The position numbers and the translations under genes are program-made. From the NCBI RefSeq assembly GCF_020144925.1, contig NZ_NSLC01000005.1, positions 248,001 through 312,000 on the forward strand: DNA of 64,000 nt, read 5' to 3'. Shown here one piece after another: positions 37,833 through 46,241 of the stretch. This stretch comes from Afifella sp. IM 167. Lineage in GTDB: Bacteria; Pseudomonadota; Alphaproteobacteria; Rhizobiales; Afifellaceae. The stretch's first letter is position 1, and each line of letters opens with the position of its first letter. Below the pieces are notes generated by a model that saw only the letters and a list, made by a program, of their open reading frames with translations, made no database searches and was not told the DNA's origin.

Positions 37833-39745
37833 CCGCCGACCTCGAGCTTCTTTTCCTTCTCCGGGTCGACCCACCAGGAGAAGATGTCGACGCCGGAATA
37901 GCTGGGCTGCTCCTCGGGAATGCCGAACTTGTTCCAGTAGGCGAGCCACAGCTCGGGCAGGTTCCAGCCGGGCACCATGTAGTAGTTCCACAACAGCACC
38001 CGGTCGAGCGCATGCGTGGCGGCGACGAGGCTGTCTCGGTCGGGCGCGTAGATGATGTTGTCGATCAGCGCGTCCACCGCCTCGTTCTTGATGCCGGCGG
38101 CGTTGCGGCTGCCGTTCTGGTCGGCGGCGAACGAGCCCCAGTATTCGCGCTGCTCGTTGCCGGGCGACTGCGACTGGCCGAACACCCCGACGATGACGTC
38201 GTAATCGAAATCGTCCGTCAGGGCCTGGTATTGCGCCGAATCGACGATGCGGATGGAGGTGTCGATGCCGAGCCGGCGCAGCGTGTTGGCATAGGGCGAG
38301 AAGATCTTCTCGTCGTTCGGGTCGTTGCCGAGGAACTGGATGGTGAAGGGCTCGCCTGTCTTGGCGTTGACGAGTTTGCCGCCGCGTTGTTGGTAGCCGG
38401 CCTCCTTGAGGAGCTGGAAGGCCTCGCGCAGATGGCTGCGCCGGGCGTCCGCGCTGTCGTAGACGGGCAGCTTGAATTCCTCGGTGAAGACCTCCGGCGG
38501 AACCTTGTCGCGCACCTTCTCCAGATCCTCCAGCTCCTGGCCCTCTGGCAGGCCGGAGGAGGCGAGCTCGGTCCCCTGGAAATAGGAGCTTGTGCGCTTG
38601 TAGAGGCCGAAAAAGAGGCTGTCGTTCATCGCCTCGAAGTCGAAGGCGAGCGTCAGCGCCTTGCGCACGCGCCGGTCGGAGAACTTCTCGCGCCGGGTAT
38701 TGAGCACATAGGCCTGCATCGGTTCGCCGGCGGTGGTCTGGAAGGTTTCCTTCTTCACGTCGCCGCGCTGCGCCGCCGGAAAGTCGTATCCCTGCGCCCA
38801 GCGCTGGGCGCGGTTCTCGCCGCGGAAATCGTAGATGCCGCCCTTGGTGAAGGCTTCCCATGCCGCGTTGGCGTCGCGGAAATACTCGTAGCGTATCTCG
38901 TCGAAATTGTAGCGTCCGACCCGCAGCGGATGGTCCTTGCCCCAGTAATCCGGCACCCGCTCCCAGACGACGCTGCGCCCCGGGATGAAGGACTTGATCC
39001 GGTAGGGGCCGGAGGAAAGCGGCGGCTCCAGCGTCGGCTGGGTGATGTCGCGCTTTTTCCCGCTCTTGTCGGTGCCCGTCCACCAGTGCTTCGGCACCAC
39101 GACGAGGTCGCCCATGATGTTGGGCAGTTCGCGGTTGCCCTTCTGGTCGAAGGTGAAAGTCACCTCGCCCTCGCCGGTGATCTCGGCGCCGGTGACGTTG
39201 TGGTAGTACTGGTTGTACTGCGGGTTGATCTCTTTCAGCGTCTCGAACGACCAGACGACGTCCTCCGGCGTGATCGGCTCGCCGTCATGCCATTTCGCCT
39301 TCGGATTGAGCCGGAAGGTGGCGGAGGAATAGTCGTCGGGATAGGTCATCGCCTCGGCGATGAGGGCGTAGGAGGTGCTCGGCTCCTCCTCGGAGGGCTC
39401 CATCAGGCTGTCGTAGCCGATGCCGCCGCGCGCATTGACGATCGATCCGAGGCCGGCCGCGACGGTGCCGCGCACGAGGAACGGGTTGAAGCTGTCGAAG
39501 GTGCCGATGGCGACCTGGTTCAGCGTGCCGCCCTTCGGTGCGTCCGGGTTCACGTAGTCGTAATGCGCGAAGTCCGGCCCGTATTTCGGCGCCTTGATGA
39601 GCGAGGTGGCGTGGCGCCATTCCTTGGCGCCCGCCGCCTCCGGGGCCGTGGCGTCCTGGGCCTTCGCCGGCAGGCTGGCCGCCAGCAGGCTGGCGGCGAG
39701 GACGGCTGGCAGAAGGGTGAGGCGGGTAGGGCGTCGCATCGTCAA
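37829..39745 (-). CDS. yejA1: extracellular peptide-binding protein, first of two (YejA-like)
   Basis: 638 residues with a classical Sec signal peptide (RRPTRLTLLPAVLAASLLAASLPAKAQD). SBP_bac_5 features: PDFAHYDYVNPDAPKGGTLNQVAIG, YALIAEAMTYPDDYSSATFRL, AKWHDGEPITPEDVVWSF, SSGPYRIKSFIPGRSVVWERV and YFQGTELASSGLP. Two successive YejA-type proteins upstream of yejBEF are also found in Brucella (yejA1A2). It is the promoter-proximal gene of the operon; ATG 39745 or 39739 are both possible. Confidence 0.93.
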   Translation of the reverse strand: MTMRRPTRLTLLPAVLAASLLAASLPAKAQDATAPEAAGAKEWRHATSLIKAPKYGPDFAHYDYVNPDAPKGGTLNQVAIGTFDSFNPFLVRGTVAAGLGSIVNARGGIGYDSLMEPSEEEPSTSYALIAEAMTYPDDYSSATFRLNPKAKWHDGEPITPEDVVWSFETLKEINPQYNQYYHNVTGAEITGEGEVTFTFDQKGNRELPNIMGDLVVVPKHWWTGTDKSGKKRDITQPTLEPPLSSGPYRIKSFIPGRSVVWERVPDYWGKDHPLRVGRYNFDEIRYEYFRDANAAWEAFTKGGIYDFRGENRAQRWAQGYDFPAAQRGDVKKETFQTTAGEPMQAYVLNTRREKFSDRRVRKALTLAFDFEAMNDSLFFGLYKRTSSYFQGTELASSGLPEGQELEDLEKVRDKVPPEVFTEEFKLPVYDSADARRSHLREAFQLLKEAGYQQRGGKLVNAKTGEPFTIQFLGNDPNDEKIFSPYANTLRRLGIDTSIRIVDSAQYQALTDDFDYDVIVGVFGQSQSPGNEQREYWGSFAADQNGSRNAAGIKNEAVDALIDNIIYAPDRDSLVAATHALDRVLLWNYYMVPGWNLPELWLAYWNKFGIPEEQPSYSGVDIFSWWVDPEKEKKLEVGG

Positions 39746-39791
39746 GGGCGGGGTCCGCTGTTGTCGTGTTACGCGCGATCATACGCATGAC

Positions 39792-39877
39792 GCGGCGGGG
39801 ATTCACCCCGCCGCGCCGTACTCTGACTAAAATTTAAGGCAGGAAGCCGCCCGGCAAAGAACGTTTCTTTCGCGGGC
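39792..39877. repeat. two hairpin-forming sequences between the cytochrome gene and yejA1
   Basis: In the 173-base spacer, GCGGCGGGG / CCCCGCCGC around ATTCA (39792-39814) and GCCCG-GC-AAAGAA / TTCTTT-CG-CGGGC (39849-39877) can each fold. Neither has a clear T-run on either strand. They may act as weak terminators of the cytochrome gene or mRNA stabilisers. Confidence 0.4.
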
Positions 39878-39918
39878 CATGCGGCAGACGCTTGCCTGCC
39901 GCATGCCGTGCTCGGCCC

Positions 39919-41112
39919 TTACTGGCCCGGAAGCGGCTGCGGATTGTCGGAGAGGGTGCGCAGATAGGCGAGCAGCTTCGCCCGGTCCTCTTCCTTCTTG
40001 ATGCCCTGGAAGATCATCTTCGTGCCGGGCACCTGTCCGCGCGGATCGGCGAGGTAGGTCGACAGATGCGCGTAGCTCCAGTTGCCGATCTTCTCGCCGT
40101 ACTGCTTCATCGCGTCGGTGTAGGAAAAGCCTTCATGCGAGGCGACCGGACGGCCGACGACGCCCCACAGATTCGGTCCGATGCGGTTCGGGCCGCCCTG
40201 CTCGAAGGTGTGGCAGGCCTTGCACTGGCTGGTCAGCTTCTGGCCGGCGGCCGGATCGGAACTGGCGATCATGGCGATCAGCTCGGGATTCTCGCTCTCC
40301 CCGCCGCTGGCGGCCGGGGCGCTCTCCTGGCCCGCCGGGGCGGCCTCTGCCGCCTGCTGCGGCTGTTCGGCGGCGGCCTGCTGCTGCGCCGGCTCGGCCG
40401 GCTGCTCGGCGGCGGGCGCGGCTTCCGGCTGTGCCGGCTGGCTCTCGGCGGCCTGCGTTTCCGCAGCCGGGGCCTCGGCGGCCGGCTGTTCGGCTGCGGG
40501 CTGTTCGGCTGCGGCCTGCTCGCCGCCGGCGCTCTCGCCCTCGGCGGCGGGCGCGGCATCCGCCTCAGGCAGCGGCGCCGGGTTGTCGGAAAGCGTGTGC
40601 AGATAGGCGATCACGTTCGCCCGCGCATCCGGCTTCTTGATGCCGGAGAAGTTCATCGCCGTGCCCGGCACCAGCCCCTTCGGGTCGTTGAGGTAGGTGT
40701 CGAGATGCTCGTAGGTCCAGGTGCCCTCGGTCTTGGCGAATTCGCGCATCGCGTCCGTGTAGCCGAAGTCCGGCACGGAGGCGACTTCGCGGTCGACCAC
40801 GTTCCAGAGGATCGGGCCGATCTTGTTGCCCTCGCCCTTTTCGAAATTGTGGCAGGCGGCGCACTGGCGCGCCGTGGTCTTGCCGGCCTCCGGGTCGGCG
40901 CTGGCGAGGCGCGTGGCGATCGGCGCCGGACCGCTGTCGCCGGCCTCGGCCGTCTGCGTGTCGCCTTCCGGCTCCGCCACCGCGATCACGTAGCCCGGCG
41001 TCTCGGGTGCCTCCTGCTCGAAGAGGGTGCCGCCGAGATACGACAGGCCGAAGGTGACCAGCAATGTCCCGAGGATGGCCATGGCATAAGTGTTCCAAGC
41101 GGGCGAATGCAT
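39919..41112 (-). CDS. membrane-anchored tandem di-domain cytochrome c (CycM-like)
   Basis: 397 residues from ATG 41112. An uncleaved N-terminal anchor (WNTYAMAILGTLLVTFGLSYLGGTLF), cytochrome c domain 1 with CAACH (84-88) and axial Met153 in PGTAMNF, an Ala/Gln/Glu/Pro-rich linker of about 85 residues (185-272), and domain 2 with CKACH (297-301) and axial Met366 in PGTKMIF. The two domains are clearly duplicates (GYTDAMREF / SYTDAMKQY, LHTLSDNPAPLP / LRTLSDNPQPLP). CycM-type proteins carry electrons from the bc1 complex to the aa3 oxidase; usually they have a single heme domain. Confidence 0.92.
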   Translation of the reverse strand: MHSPAWNTYAMAILGTLLVTFGLSYLGGTLFEQEAPETPGYVIAVAEPEGDTQTAEAGDSGPAPIATRLASADPEAGKTTARQCAACHNFEKGEGNKIGPILWNVVDREVASVPDFGYTDAMREFAKTEGTWTYEHLDTYLNDPKGLVPGTAMNFSGIKKPDARANVIAYLHTLSDNPAPLPEADAAPAAEGESAGGEQAAAEQPAAEQPAAEAPAAETQAAESQPAQPEAAPAAEQPAEPAQQQAAAEQPQQAAEAAPAGQESAPAASGGESENPELIAMIASSDPAAGQKLTSQCKACHTFEQGGPNRIGPNLWGVVGRPVASHEGFSYTDAMKQYGEKIGNWSYAHLSTYLADPRGQVPGTKMIFQGIKKEEDRAKLLAYLRTLSDNPQPLPGQ

Positions 41113-41202
41113 CGAGATGTGAACTCCGGATCGTTGGCTCGGGACCAGATAGGGCGGTGGGTGGGCAGCCGGCAAGACTGCTCCCCGGACCGACTATCCG
41201 GT

Positions 41203-41229
41203 TTGACGGGCCCCATCAAGGCGTATAAG
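41203..41229 (+). promoter_or_regulatory. possible promoter of kdsB-pheA
   Basis: TTGACG (41203-41208) and TATAAG (41224-41229), spacer 15 bases, 45 bases upstream of kdsB. The short spacer makes it tentative. The same 160-base spacer must carry the divergent cytochrome promoter (TTGATG on the minus strand). Confidence 0.35.
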
Positions 41230-41273
41230 CGCCGGGCCTGCCGCGTTTTCTGACGCAGTTCGGTTACTCTCCA

Positions 41274-42011
41274 ATGAATCCGATCATCGTTATTCCCGCC
41301 CGGCTTGCCGCCACGCGCCTGCCAGACAAGCCGCTGGCCGACATCGCCGGCCGGCCCATGATCGCCCATGTCGTCGCCCGCGGGCTGGAGGCGGGGCTGG
41401 GTCCCGTCGTCGTGGCGACCGACGCCCCGGCGGTCGCCGAGGCCGCCGAGCGGGCGGGCGCCACCGCCGTCATGACCCGCTCCGATCATCCCTCCGGCTC
41501 CGACCGGCTCGCCGAGGCGCTCCAGAAGCTCGATCCCGCCGGCGCCCACGATCTCGTCGTCAACCTGCAGGGCGACCTGCCGACGCTCGATCCGGCGCTG
41601 CTGGCCGCCGCGCTCGCGCCCCTGACGGAGGGCGAGGCGGACATCGCCACCATCGCCGCGCAAATCGCCGTGGAGGAGGAGCGCACCAATCCCAACGTGG
41701 TAAAGGTCGTCGGCACGCCGACCGGCGAGCGGCGCCTGCGCGCGCTTTATTTCACCCGCGCCACCGCCCCCTACGGCGAGGGCGCGCTCTACCACCATAT
41801 CGGCCTTTACGCCTATCGCCGCGCGGCGCTGGCCCGTTTCGTCGCCCTGCCTGCCGGCACGCTGGAGAAGCGCGAGAAGCTGGAGCAGCTTCGCGCCCTC
41901 GAAAACGGCATGCGGATCGATGTCGCCATCGTCGATACCGTGCCGCTCGGCGTCGACACGCCGGCCGATCTGGAGCGGGCGAGGCGGATCATTTCAGGAG
42001 CTGAAGCATGA
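41274..42011 (+). CDS. kdsB: 3-deoxy-manno-octulosonate cytidylyltransferase
   Basis: 245 residues. CMP-Kdo synthetase, activating Kdo for lipopolysaccharide inner core synthesis. The N-terminal nucleotide loop [46 protein letters not shown] (metal Asp) and the C-terminal [20 protein letters not shown] with the ETAE-like [14 protein letters not shown] are all present. The stop overlaps pheA by ATGA. Confidence 0.96.
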   Translation: MNPIIVIPARLAATRLPDKPLADIAGRPMIAHVVARGLEAGLGPVVVATDAPAVAEAAERAGATAVMTRSDHPSGSDRLAEALQKLDPAGAHDLVVNLQGDLPTLDPALLAAALAPLTEGEADIATIAAQIAVEEERTNPNVVKVVGTPTGERRLRALYFTRATAPYGEGALYHHIGLYAYRRAALARFVALPAGTLEKREKLEQLRALENGMRIDVAIVDTVPLGVDTPADLERARRIISGAEA

Positions 42012-42901
42012 ACGAGTTGAAGGCCCGCCGCGTCGTCTTCCAGGGCGAGCCGGGAGCGAACTCCCATATCGCCTGCCAGGAAGTCTTTCCCGAGGCGCAG
42101 GCCGTGCCGCTCTCCACCTTCGAGGATTGCTTCCAGGCGCTGGAATCGGGCGAGGCCGATCTCGGCATGATCCCGATTGAGAATTCGGTCGCCGGCCGCG
42201 TCGCCGATATCCACCATCTTCTGCCCTCCTCCAGCCTTTCCATCATCGGCGAATACTTCCTGCCGATCCGTCATCAGCTTCTCGGGCTGAAGGGCGCGAG
42301 CCTGGCCGATATCCGCACCGTGCAGAGCCACGTCATGGCGCTCGGCCAGTGCCGCAAGTTCCTGCGCCAGCATGGGCTGAAGGCGGAGGTCGCGGCCGAT
42401 ACGGCGGGCTCGGCCCATCAGGTGGCCGATCTCGGCGACAGGAGCCGCGCCGCCATCGCCACCCGCCTTGCCGCCGAGGTCTACGGCCTGGATATCCTCG
42501 CCTCCGATATCGAGGACGAGGCGCACAACACGACGCGCTTCATCATCCTGTCGCGCGAGCCACGGCACCCCTCGATCGAGGCCGGCCCGGCGGTCACCTC
42601 CTTCATCTTCCGCGTGCGCAACGTGCCGGCCGCGCTCTACAAGGCGCTCGGAGGCTTCGCCACCAACGGCGTCAACATGACCAAGCTGGAGAGCTACCAG
42701 CTCGGCGGCACCTTCTTCGCCACGCAGTTCTATGCCGATGTGGAGGGCCATCCCGACGACGAGATGCTGGCGCTGGCGCTGGAGGAGCTGCAGTTCTTCT
42801 CCGCCGAGTTCCGCATCGTCGGCGTCTATCCGGCCCATCCCTTCCGGGCGAGCCAGGCCGAGCCGGAAGCCAACCGGGCGCTCAGGCCTTCCAGGGGATA
42901 G
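42008..42901 (+). CDS. pheA: prephenate dehydratase
   Basis: 297 residues. Converts prephenate to phenylpyruvate in phenylalanine synthesis. The catalytic domain has [41 protein letters not shown] and the TRF motif in NTTRFIIL; the C-terminal ACT domain ([21 protein letters not shown] and [14 protein letters not shown]) binds phenylalanine for feedback inhibition. No chorismate mutase domain is fused. It is translationally coupled to kdsB. Confidence 0.96.
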   Translation: MNELKARRVVFQGEPGANSHIACQEVFPEAQAVPLSTFEDCFQALESGEADLGMIPIENSVAGRVADIHHLLPSSSLSIIGEYFLPIRHQLLGLKGASLADIRTVQSHVMALGQCRKFLRQHGLKAEVAADTAGSAHQVADLGDRSRAAIATRLAAEVYGLDILASDIEDEAHNTTRFIILSREPRHPSIEAGPAVTSFIFRVRNVPAALYKALGGFATNGVNMTKLESYQLGGTFFATQFYADVEGHPDDEMLALALEELQFFSAEFRIVGVYPAHPFRASQAEPEANRALRPSRG

Positions 42902-42931
42902 GGCAGCGCACGGGCCTGCCCCGAGCTCCAA

Positions 42932-42973
42932 CCCTCTCCCCTCCGAGGGAGAGGGTGGCTGCCGGAGGCAGCC
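42932..42973. repeat. REP-like double palindrome between pheA and nudC
   Basis: CCCTCTCCC (42932-42940) / GGGAGAGGG (42947-42955) followed at once by GGCTGCC (42957-42963) / GGCAGCC (42967-42973). Two perfect adjacent hairpins in the spacer between convergent genes resemble dispersed extragenic palindromes of alphaproteobacteria and may end transcription from both sides. Confidence 0.6.
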
Positions 42974-43046
42974 GGCTGAGCGGGAAGCTGCCGCAAGTCT
43001 GGGGCCGGCGAGCGGTCGCGCGGTCGCGCAGCCCCGTCTGCTGTCT

Positions 43047-43985
43047 TCAGCTGCCGCCCTTCGCCCATTCTGAAATCAGCCGGTTGGCGATCGCCATGCG
43101 CGGCGGCACGGCGAGCCCGTCCGGATGCGTGCCGGCGAGCATCGTCCCCACTTCCTCGCGGGAGAACCAGCGGCAATCCTCCAGTTCGCTCTCGTCGGGC
43201 GTGACGGCGCTCGACAGGGCCTCCGCGTGGCAGCCGATCATCAGCGAGGAGACGAAGGGCCAGGGCTGGCTGGAATGGTAGCGCACGCGCCCGATGTCGA
43301 TGCCGGCCTCCTCCTGGATCTCGCGGCGCACGGCGGCCTCCATCGTCTCTCCGGGTTCCATGAAGCCGGCGAGCGCCGAATAGACGCCGGGCGCGAAGCG
43401 CGGCTGGCGGCCGAGCAGGCATGCATCGGCCGCCGCGTCGATGGCGAGCATGATGACGACCGGATCGACGCGCGGAAAATGCGGCGCGCCGCAGGCCGGG
43501 CATTCGCGCCGCGCCCCGCCGCCGCGCATTTCGCTCTTTGAGCCGCAGCGGGCGCAGAAGGCGTGGCTCTGGTGCCAGGCGAGCATGGAGCGCGCCTGCG
43601 CGAGGGCGCCGAGTTCTTCCGCCGGCAGCAGCGCCTGCACGGCGAGCGAGCGCAGGTCCACCGCCTTCACCGGCTCCGGCCAGGTTTCCCTCTCGGCAAC
43701 GTTTCCGGCAAGCCGCGGCCCCTCCGGCGTAAAGCCGAGAAGGATGAGGCTCTCGCGCGCCAGCCCGAGCGCCTCAGCCTCGCGCTCCGTGAAGGTCGCC
43801 TCCGGCGCGGAGCCGAAGCGGATCAGGGGGCGGTCCTCGGCGAGAAGATGGATGCGCGCGGCGGGCGCGCGGAGCGCTTCGGCGATGGAAGTCTCGCTCC
43901 GGTGCTCGGCCTGGCGGTCGATCGGGTTGCCGGCGAAGGCGTTCTCGCCGCTCATCTCGGCATAGGGCCGCTCGAAGAAGTTCAT
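43047..43985 (-). CDS. nudC: NAD(H) pyrophosphatase / NADH-capped RNA decapping Nudix hydrolase
   Basis: 312 residues. NudC layout: an N-terminal variable domain, a zinc ribbon (FCARCGSK and ECPACGAPHFPR), and the Nudix box GFMEPGETMEAAVRREIQEEAGI, followed by the NudC-type SQPWPFVSSLMIG (SQPWPFPxS motif). It splits NADH to NMNH and AMP and removes NAD caps from RNA in studied relatives. The ATG overlaps the upstream HIT gene stop as ATGA. Confidence 0.95.
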   Translation of the reverse strand: MNFFERPYAEMSGENAFAGNPIDRQAEHRSETSIAEALRAPAARIHLLAEDRPLIRFGSAPEATFTEREAEALGLARESLILLGFTPEGPRLAGNVAERETWPEPVKAVDLRSLAVQALLPAEELGALAQARSMLAWHQSHAFCARCGSKSEMRGGGARRECPACGAPHFPRVDPVVIMLAIDAAADACLLGRQPRFAPGVYSALAGFMEPGETMEAAVRREIQEEAGIDIGRVRYHSSQPWPFVSSLMIGCHAEALSSAVTPDESELEDCRWFSREEVGTMLAGTHPDGLAVPPRMAIANRLISEWAKGGS

Positions 43986-44404
43986 GCGGGCGCGGCCTCG
44001 CCGATCGCCTCGAGCAGCTTGCGGGCGAGATCGGAAAGCGCGCCGGCCTCCCAGGGGCGCGGCTTTGCGGCGCCCCAGACCGGGCCCGGCCAGGCCGCGT
44101 CGCCTTCAAAGCGCGCGATCACATGCACATGCAGCTGCCGCACCTGGTTGCCCAGCGCGGCGATGTTGAGCTTGTCGCATCCGCTCGCCGTCTTCAGCGC
44201 CCGCGCCACGATGTCGATCTCGCGCATCATGAGCGCCTGCTCCTCGCCGGAAAGGTCGATGATCTCCGAAAGGCCGGGCCGTTGCGGGATCATCAGCAGC
44301 CAGGGATAGGTGGCGTCGCGCATGATCCGGACCTCGCACAGCGAGAGCTCCGCGAGGGGCACGCTGTCCGATTCCAGGCGCTGGTCGAGGTCGAAATGCG
44401 TCAT
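43982..44404 (-). CDS. HIT family protein
   Basis: 140 residues with a histidine triad-type motif QLHVHVIARF and the preceding LNIAALGNQVRQ. HIT proteins bind and hydrolyse nucleotide conjugates; the substrate here is unknown. The first His of the triad is replaced by Gln, a variant seen in one HIT subgroup. Coupled with nudC through an ATGA overlap. Confidence 0.88.
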   Translation of the reverse strand: MTHFDLDQRLESDSVPLAELSLCEVRIMRDATYPWLLMIPQRPGLSEIIDLSGEEQALMMREIDIVARALKTASGCDKLNIAALGNQVRQLHVHVIARFEGDAAWPGPVWGAAKPRPWEAGALSDLARKLLEAIGEAAPA

Positions 44405-44469
44405 GGCCGATCGCCTCTAGCATCCCGCTTCGGCCTCGCCCAGCCCGCTCCGCGTCGATGGCGGCAAGA

Positions 44470-44498
44470 TTGACGGACCCGGCCGGTCGGCTTAGGCA
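44470..44498 (+). promoter_or_regulatory. possible promoter of dapD
   Basis: TTGACG (44470-44475) with a 17-base spacer and TAGGCA (44493-44498), 30 bases upstream of dapD. The -10 is weak. Confidence 0.4.
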
Positions 44499-44527
44499 GC
44501 CGGGGGATTTCTGCCAGGGGAAGAGGA

Positions 44528-45376
44528 ATGGCTGACCACAGCGCGCTTGCCGCGACCATCGACGAGGCGTTCGAGGAGCGCGACACGCTTTCGCCCGCGA
44601 GCGACGGCAAGGTGCGCGAGGCCGTCGACGCCGCGCTCTCCCTGCTCGACAGTGGAGAGGAACGGGTTGCCGAAAAGGGTGCCGACGGCGATTGGCATGT
44701 AAATCAATGGCTTAAGAAGGCCGTGCTGCTTTCCTTCCGCCTCACCGACATGCAGGTGATCGAGGGCGGGCCGGGCGGCGCCGTCTGGTGGGACAAGGTT
44801 CCCTCCAAATTCGTCGGCTGGGGCGCGGAGGATTTCCGCAAGGCCGGCTTCCGCGCCGTGCCGGACTGCATCGTGCGCCGCTCCGCCTTCATCGCGCCGG
44901 ACGCCGTCCTGATGCCCTGCTTCGTCAATCTCGGCGCCCGGGTCGGCGAGGGCGCCATGATCGACACCTGGGCGACGGTCGGCTCCTGCGCCCAGATCGG
45001 TCGCAACGTGCATCTTTCCGGCGGCGCCGGCATCGGCGGCGTGCTGGAGCCGCTGCAGGCGGGCCCGGTCGTCATCGAGGACAATTGCTTCATCGGCGCC
45101 CGGGCCGAGGTCGCCGAGGGCGTCATCGTGCGCGAGGGCTCGGTCCTCTCCATGGGCGTCTATCTCGGCGCCTCGACGAAGATCGTCGACCGCAACACCG
45201 GCGAGATCTTCGTCGGCGAGGTGCCGCCTTATTCGGTGGTGGTACCGGGCACGCTGCCGGGCAAGAACCTGCCGGGCGAGAATTTCGGGCCGAGCCTTTA
45301 CTGCGCCGTCATCGTCAAGCGGGTGGACGAGCGCACCAGGGCCAAGACCTCCATCAACGATCTGCTCAGGAGCTGA
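44528..45376 (+). CDS. dapD: 2,3,4,5-tetrahydropyridine-2,6-dicarboxylate N-succinyltransferase
   Basis: 282 residues, full length. Catalyses the succinylation step in the DAP/lysine branch. The N-terminal helical domain leads into a left-handed beta helix with hexapeptide repeats: [49 protein letters not shown], a dapD signature. CoA binds along the C-terminal coils. The ATG has GGGGAAGAGG upstream. DapE, acting two steps later, is encoded 0.9 kb downstream. Confidence 0.97.
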   Translation: MADHSALAATIDEAFEERDTLSPASDGKVREAVDAALSLLDSGEERVAEKGADGDWHVNQWLKKAVLLSFRLTDMQVIEGGPGGAVWWDKVPSKFVGWGAEDFRKAGFRAVPDCIVRRSAFIAPDAVLMPCFVNLGARVGEGAMIDTWATVGSCAQIGRNVHLSGGAGIGGVLEPLQAGPVVIEDNCFIGARAEVAEGVIVREGSVLSMGVYLGASTKIVDRNTGEIFVGEVPPYSVVVPGTLPGKNLPGENFGPSLYCAVIVKRVDERTRAKTSINDLLRS

Positions 45377-45509
45377 TGCGATTGGGGCTCATCGCTCGCG
45401 AAGCTTCGCCGCATGCATTGGGAAATGCGTGGGCAAGACCCTATCTGGGCACGAGACCCCAGGCGGGCGCGTCCATGCGCCCTGCCGCATCTGCCCGAGA
45501 GACCGTCTG

Positions 45510-45875
45510 ATGCTGCGCCGCTTCCTCTGGCTCTTCTTCCGCTTCGACGGCCGCATCGGCCGGGAAGTCTACTGGCTCGCCAATTTCGGGCTGGTGGCGC
45601 TGCTTGCCTTCCTCGTCCATCCCAGCATCGACCCGCAGACCTCCGAGGTCACCCTGCAGGGCGGCTCGCTGGGCGGCCTCGCCCTTCTCGTCGGCATCGT
45701 CTCCTCGATCGCCATCGGCGCCAAGCGGCTGCACGATTTCAACGCGCCCGGCGCCTTTGCGGCGGTGTTGCTCGTTCCGATCCTGTCGATTTTCGCTACC
45801 ATTGCCTTCGGCCTGGTGCGCGGCACCCCCGGCCAGAACCGTTTCGGCGAGGCTGCGGATATGCCGCCCCGCTGA
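45510..45875 (+). CDS. DUF805 family membrane protein
   Basis: 121 residues from ATG 45510. The DUF805 pattern FDGRIGREVYWLANF, AIGAKRLHDFNAPG and the C-terminal GTPGQNRFG is clear, with about three membrane helices. The family's function is unknown. A longer in-frame start (45429) is not favoured because the extra region has no hydrophobic character and a weak ribosome site. It is followed 25 bases later by a paralogue. Confidence 0.85.
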   Translation: MLRRFLWLFFRFDGRIGREVYWLANFGLVALLAFLVHPSIDPQTSEVTLQGGSLGGLALLVGIVSSIAIGAKRLHDFNAPGAFAAVLLVPILSIFATIAFGLVRGTPGQNRFGEAADMPPR

Positions 45876-45900
45876 TCCGACCCGTCCAAGGAGGCCCCTG

Positions 45901-46239
45901 ATGGACTGGAAATATCTTTATACGAGCTTCGAGGGCCGCATCGGCCGTCGCGACTGGTGGCTCGGTGTCATCGGTCTTTATGTCGTCTGGCTGATTTCGT
46001 GGATCCTCTTCGGCAGCGACGGGCTGGTGCCTTTCGTCGTCGGCGTGCTCATCTTCCTCGGCGGCATCGCCTGTCACGTGAAACGCTTCCACGATCGCGG
46101 CCGCTCCGGCTGGTGGTCGCTGATCGTCCTCGTCCCCGTCATCGGGCCGATCTGGGCGGTCGTCGATCTCGGCATCCTGGAAGGCGAGCCAGAGAGCAAC
46201 CGCTGGGGCCCGCCCGCGACGTCCCCTTTCGGCTCGTGA
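45901..46239 (+). CDS. DUF805 family membrane protein (paralogue)
   Basis: 112 residues, start ATG 45901 with AAGGAGG upstream. FEGRIGRRDWWLGV, HVKRFHDRGRSGWWSLIVLVPVIGPIWAVVDLGILEGEPESNRWG follow the DUF805 consensus with three helices. The end lies next to the dapE start (GTGAGCATG). Tandem DUF805 genes between dapD and dapE suggest a shared operon, not a shared function. Confidence 0.87.
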   Translation: MDWKYLYTSFEGRIGRRDWWLGVIGLYVVWLISWILFGSDGLVPFVVGVLIFLGGIACHVKRFHDRGRSGWWSLIVLVPVIGPIWAVVDLGILEGEPESNRWGPPATSPFGS

Positions 46240-46241
46240 GC

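Noticed and set aside
35907-37901. 664-residue open frame on the plus strand opposite the second YejA-like gene
   Set aside because: It is the complement of codons in a well-conserved binding protein; composition is Arg/Glu/Gly/Val-rich without motifs or ribosome site.
37833-39083. N-terminal extension of the second YejA-like frame to 1048 residues
   Set aside because: The additional 417 residues are the shadow of yejA1; the GTG at 37832 with GTGA overlap and twin-arginine signal is the real start.
38012-39790. 592-residue open frame on the plus strand opposite yejA1
   Set aside because: Shadow of a conserved gene, no recognisable domain.
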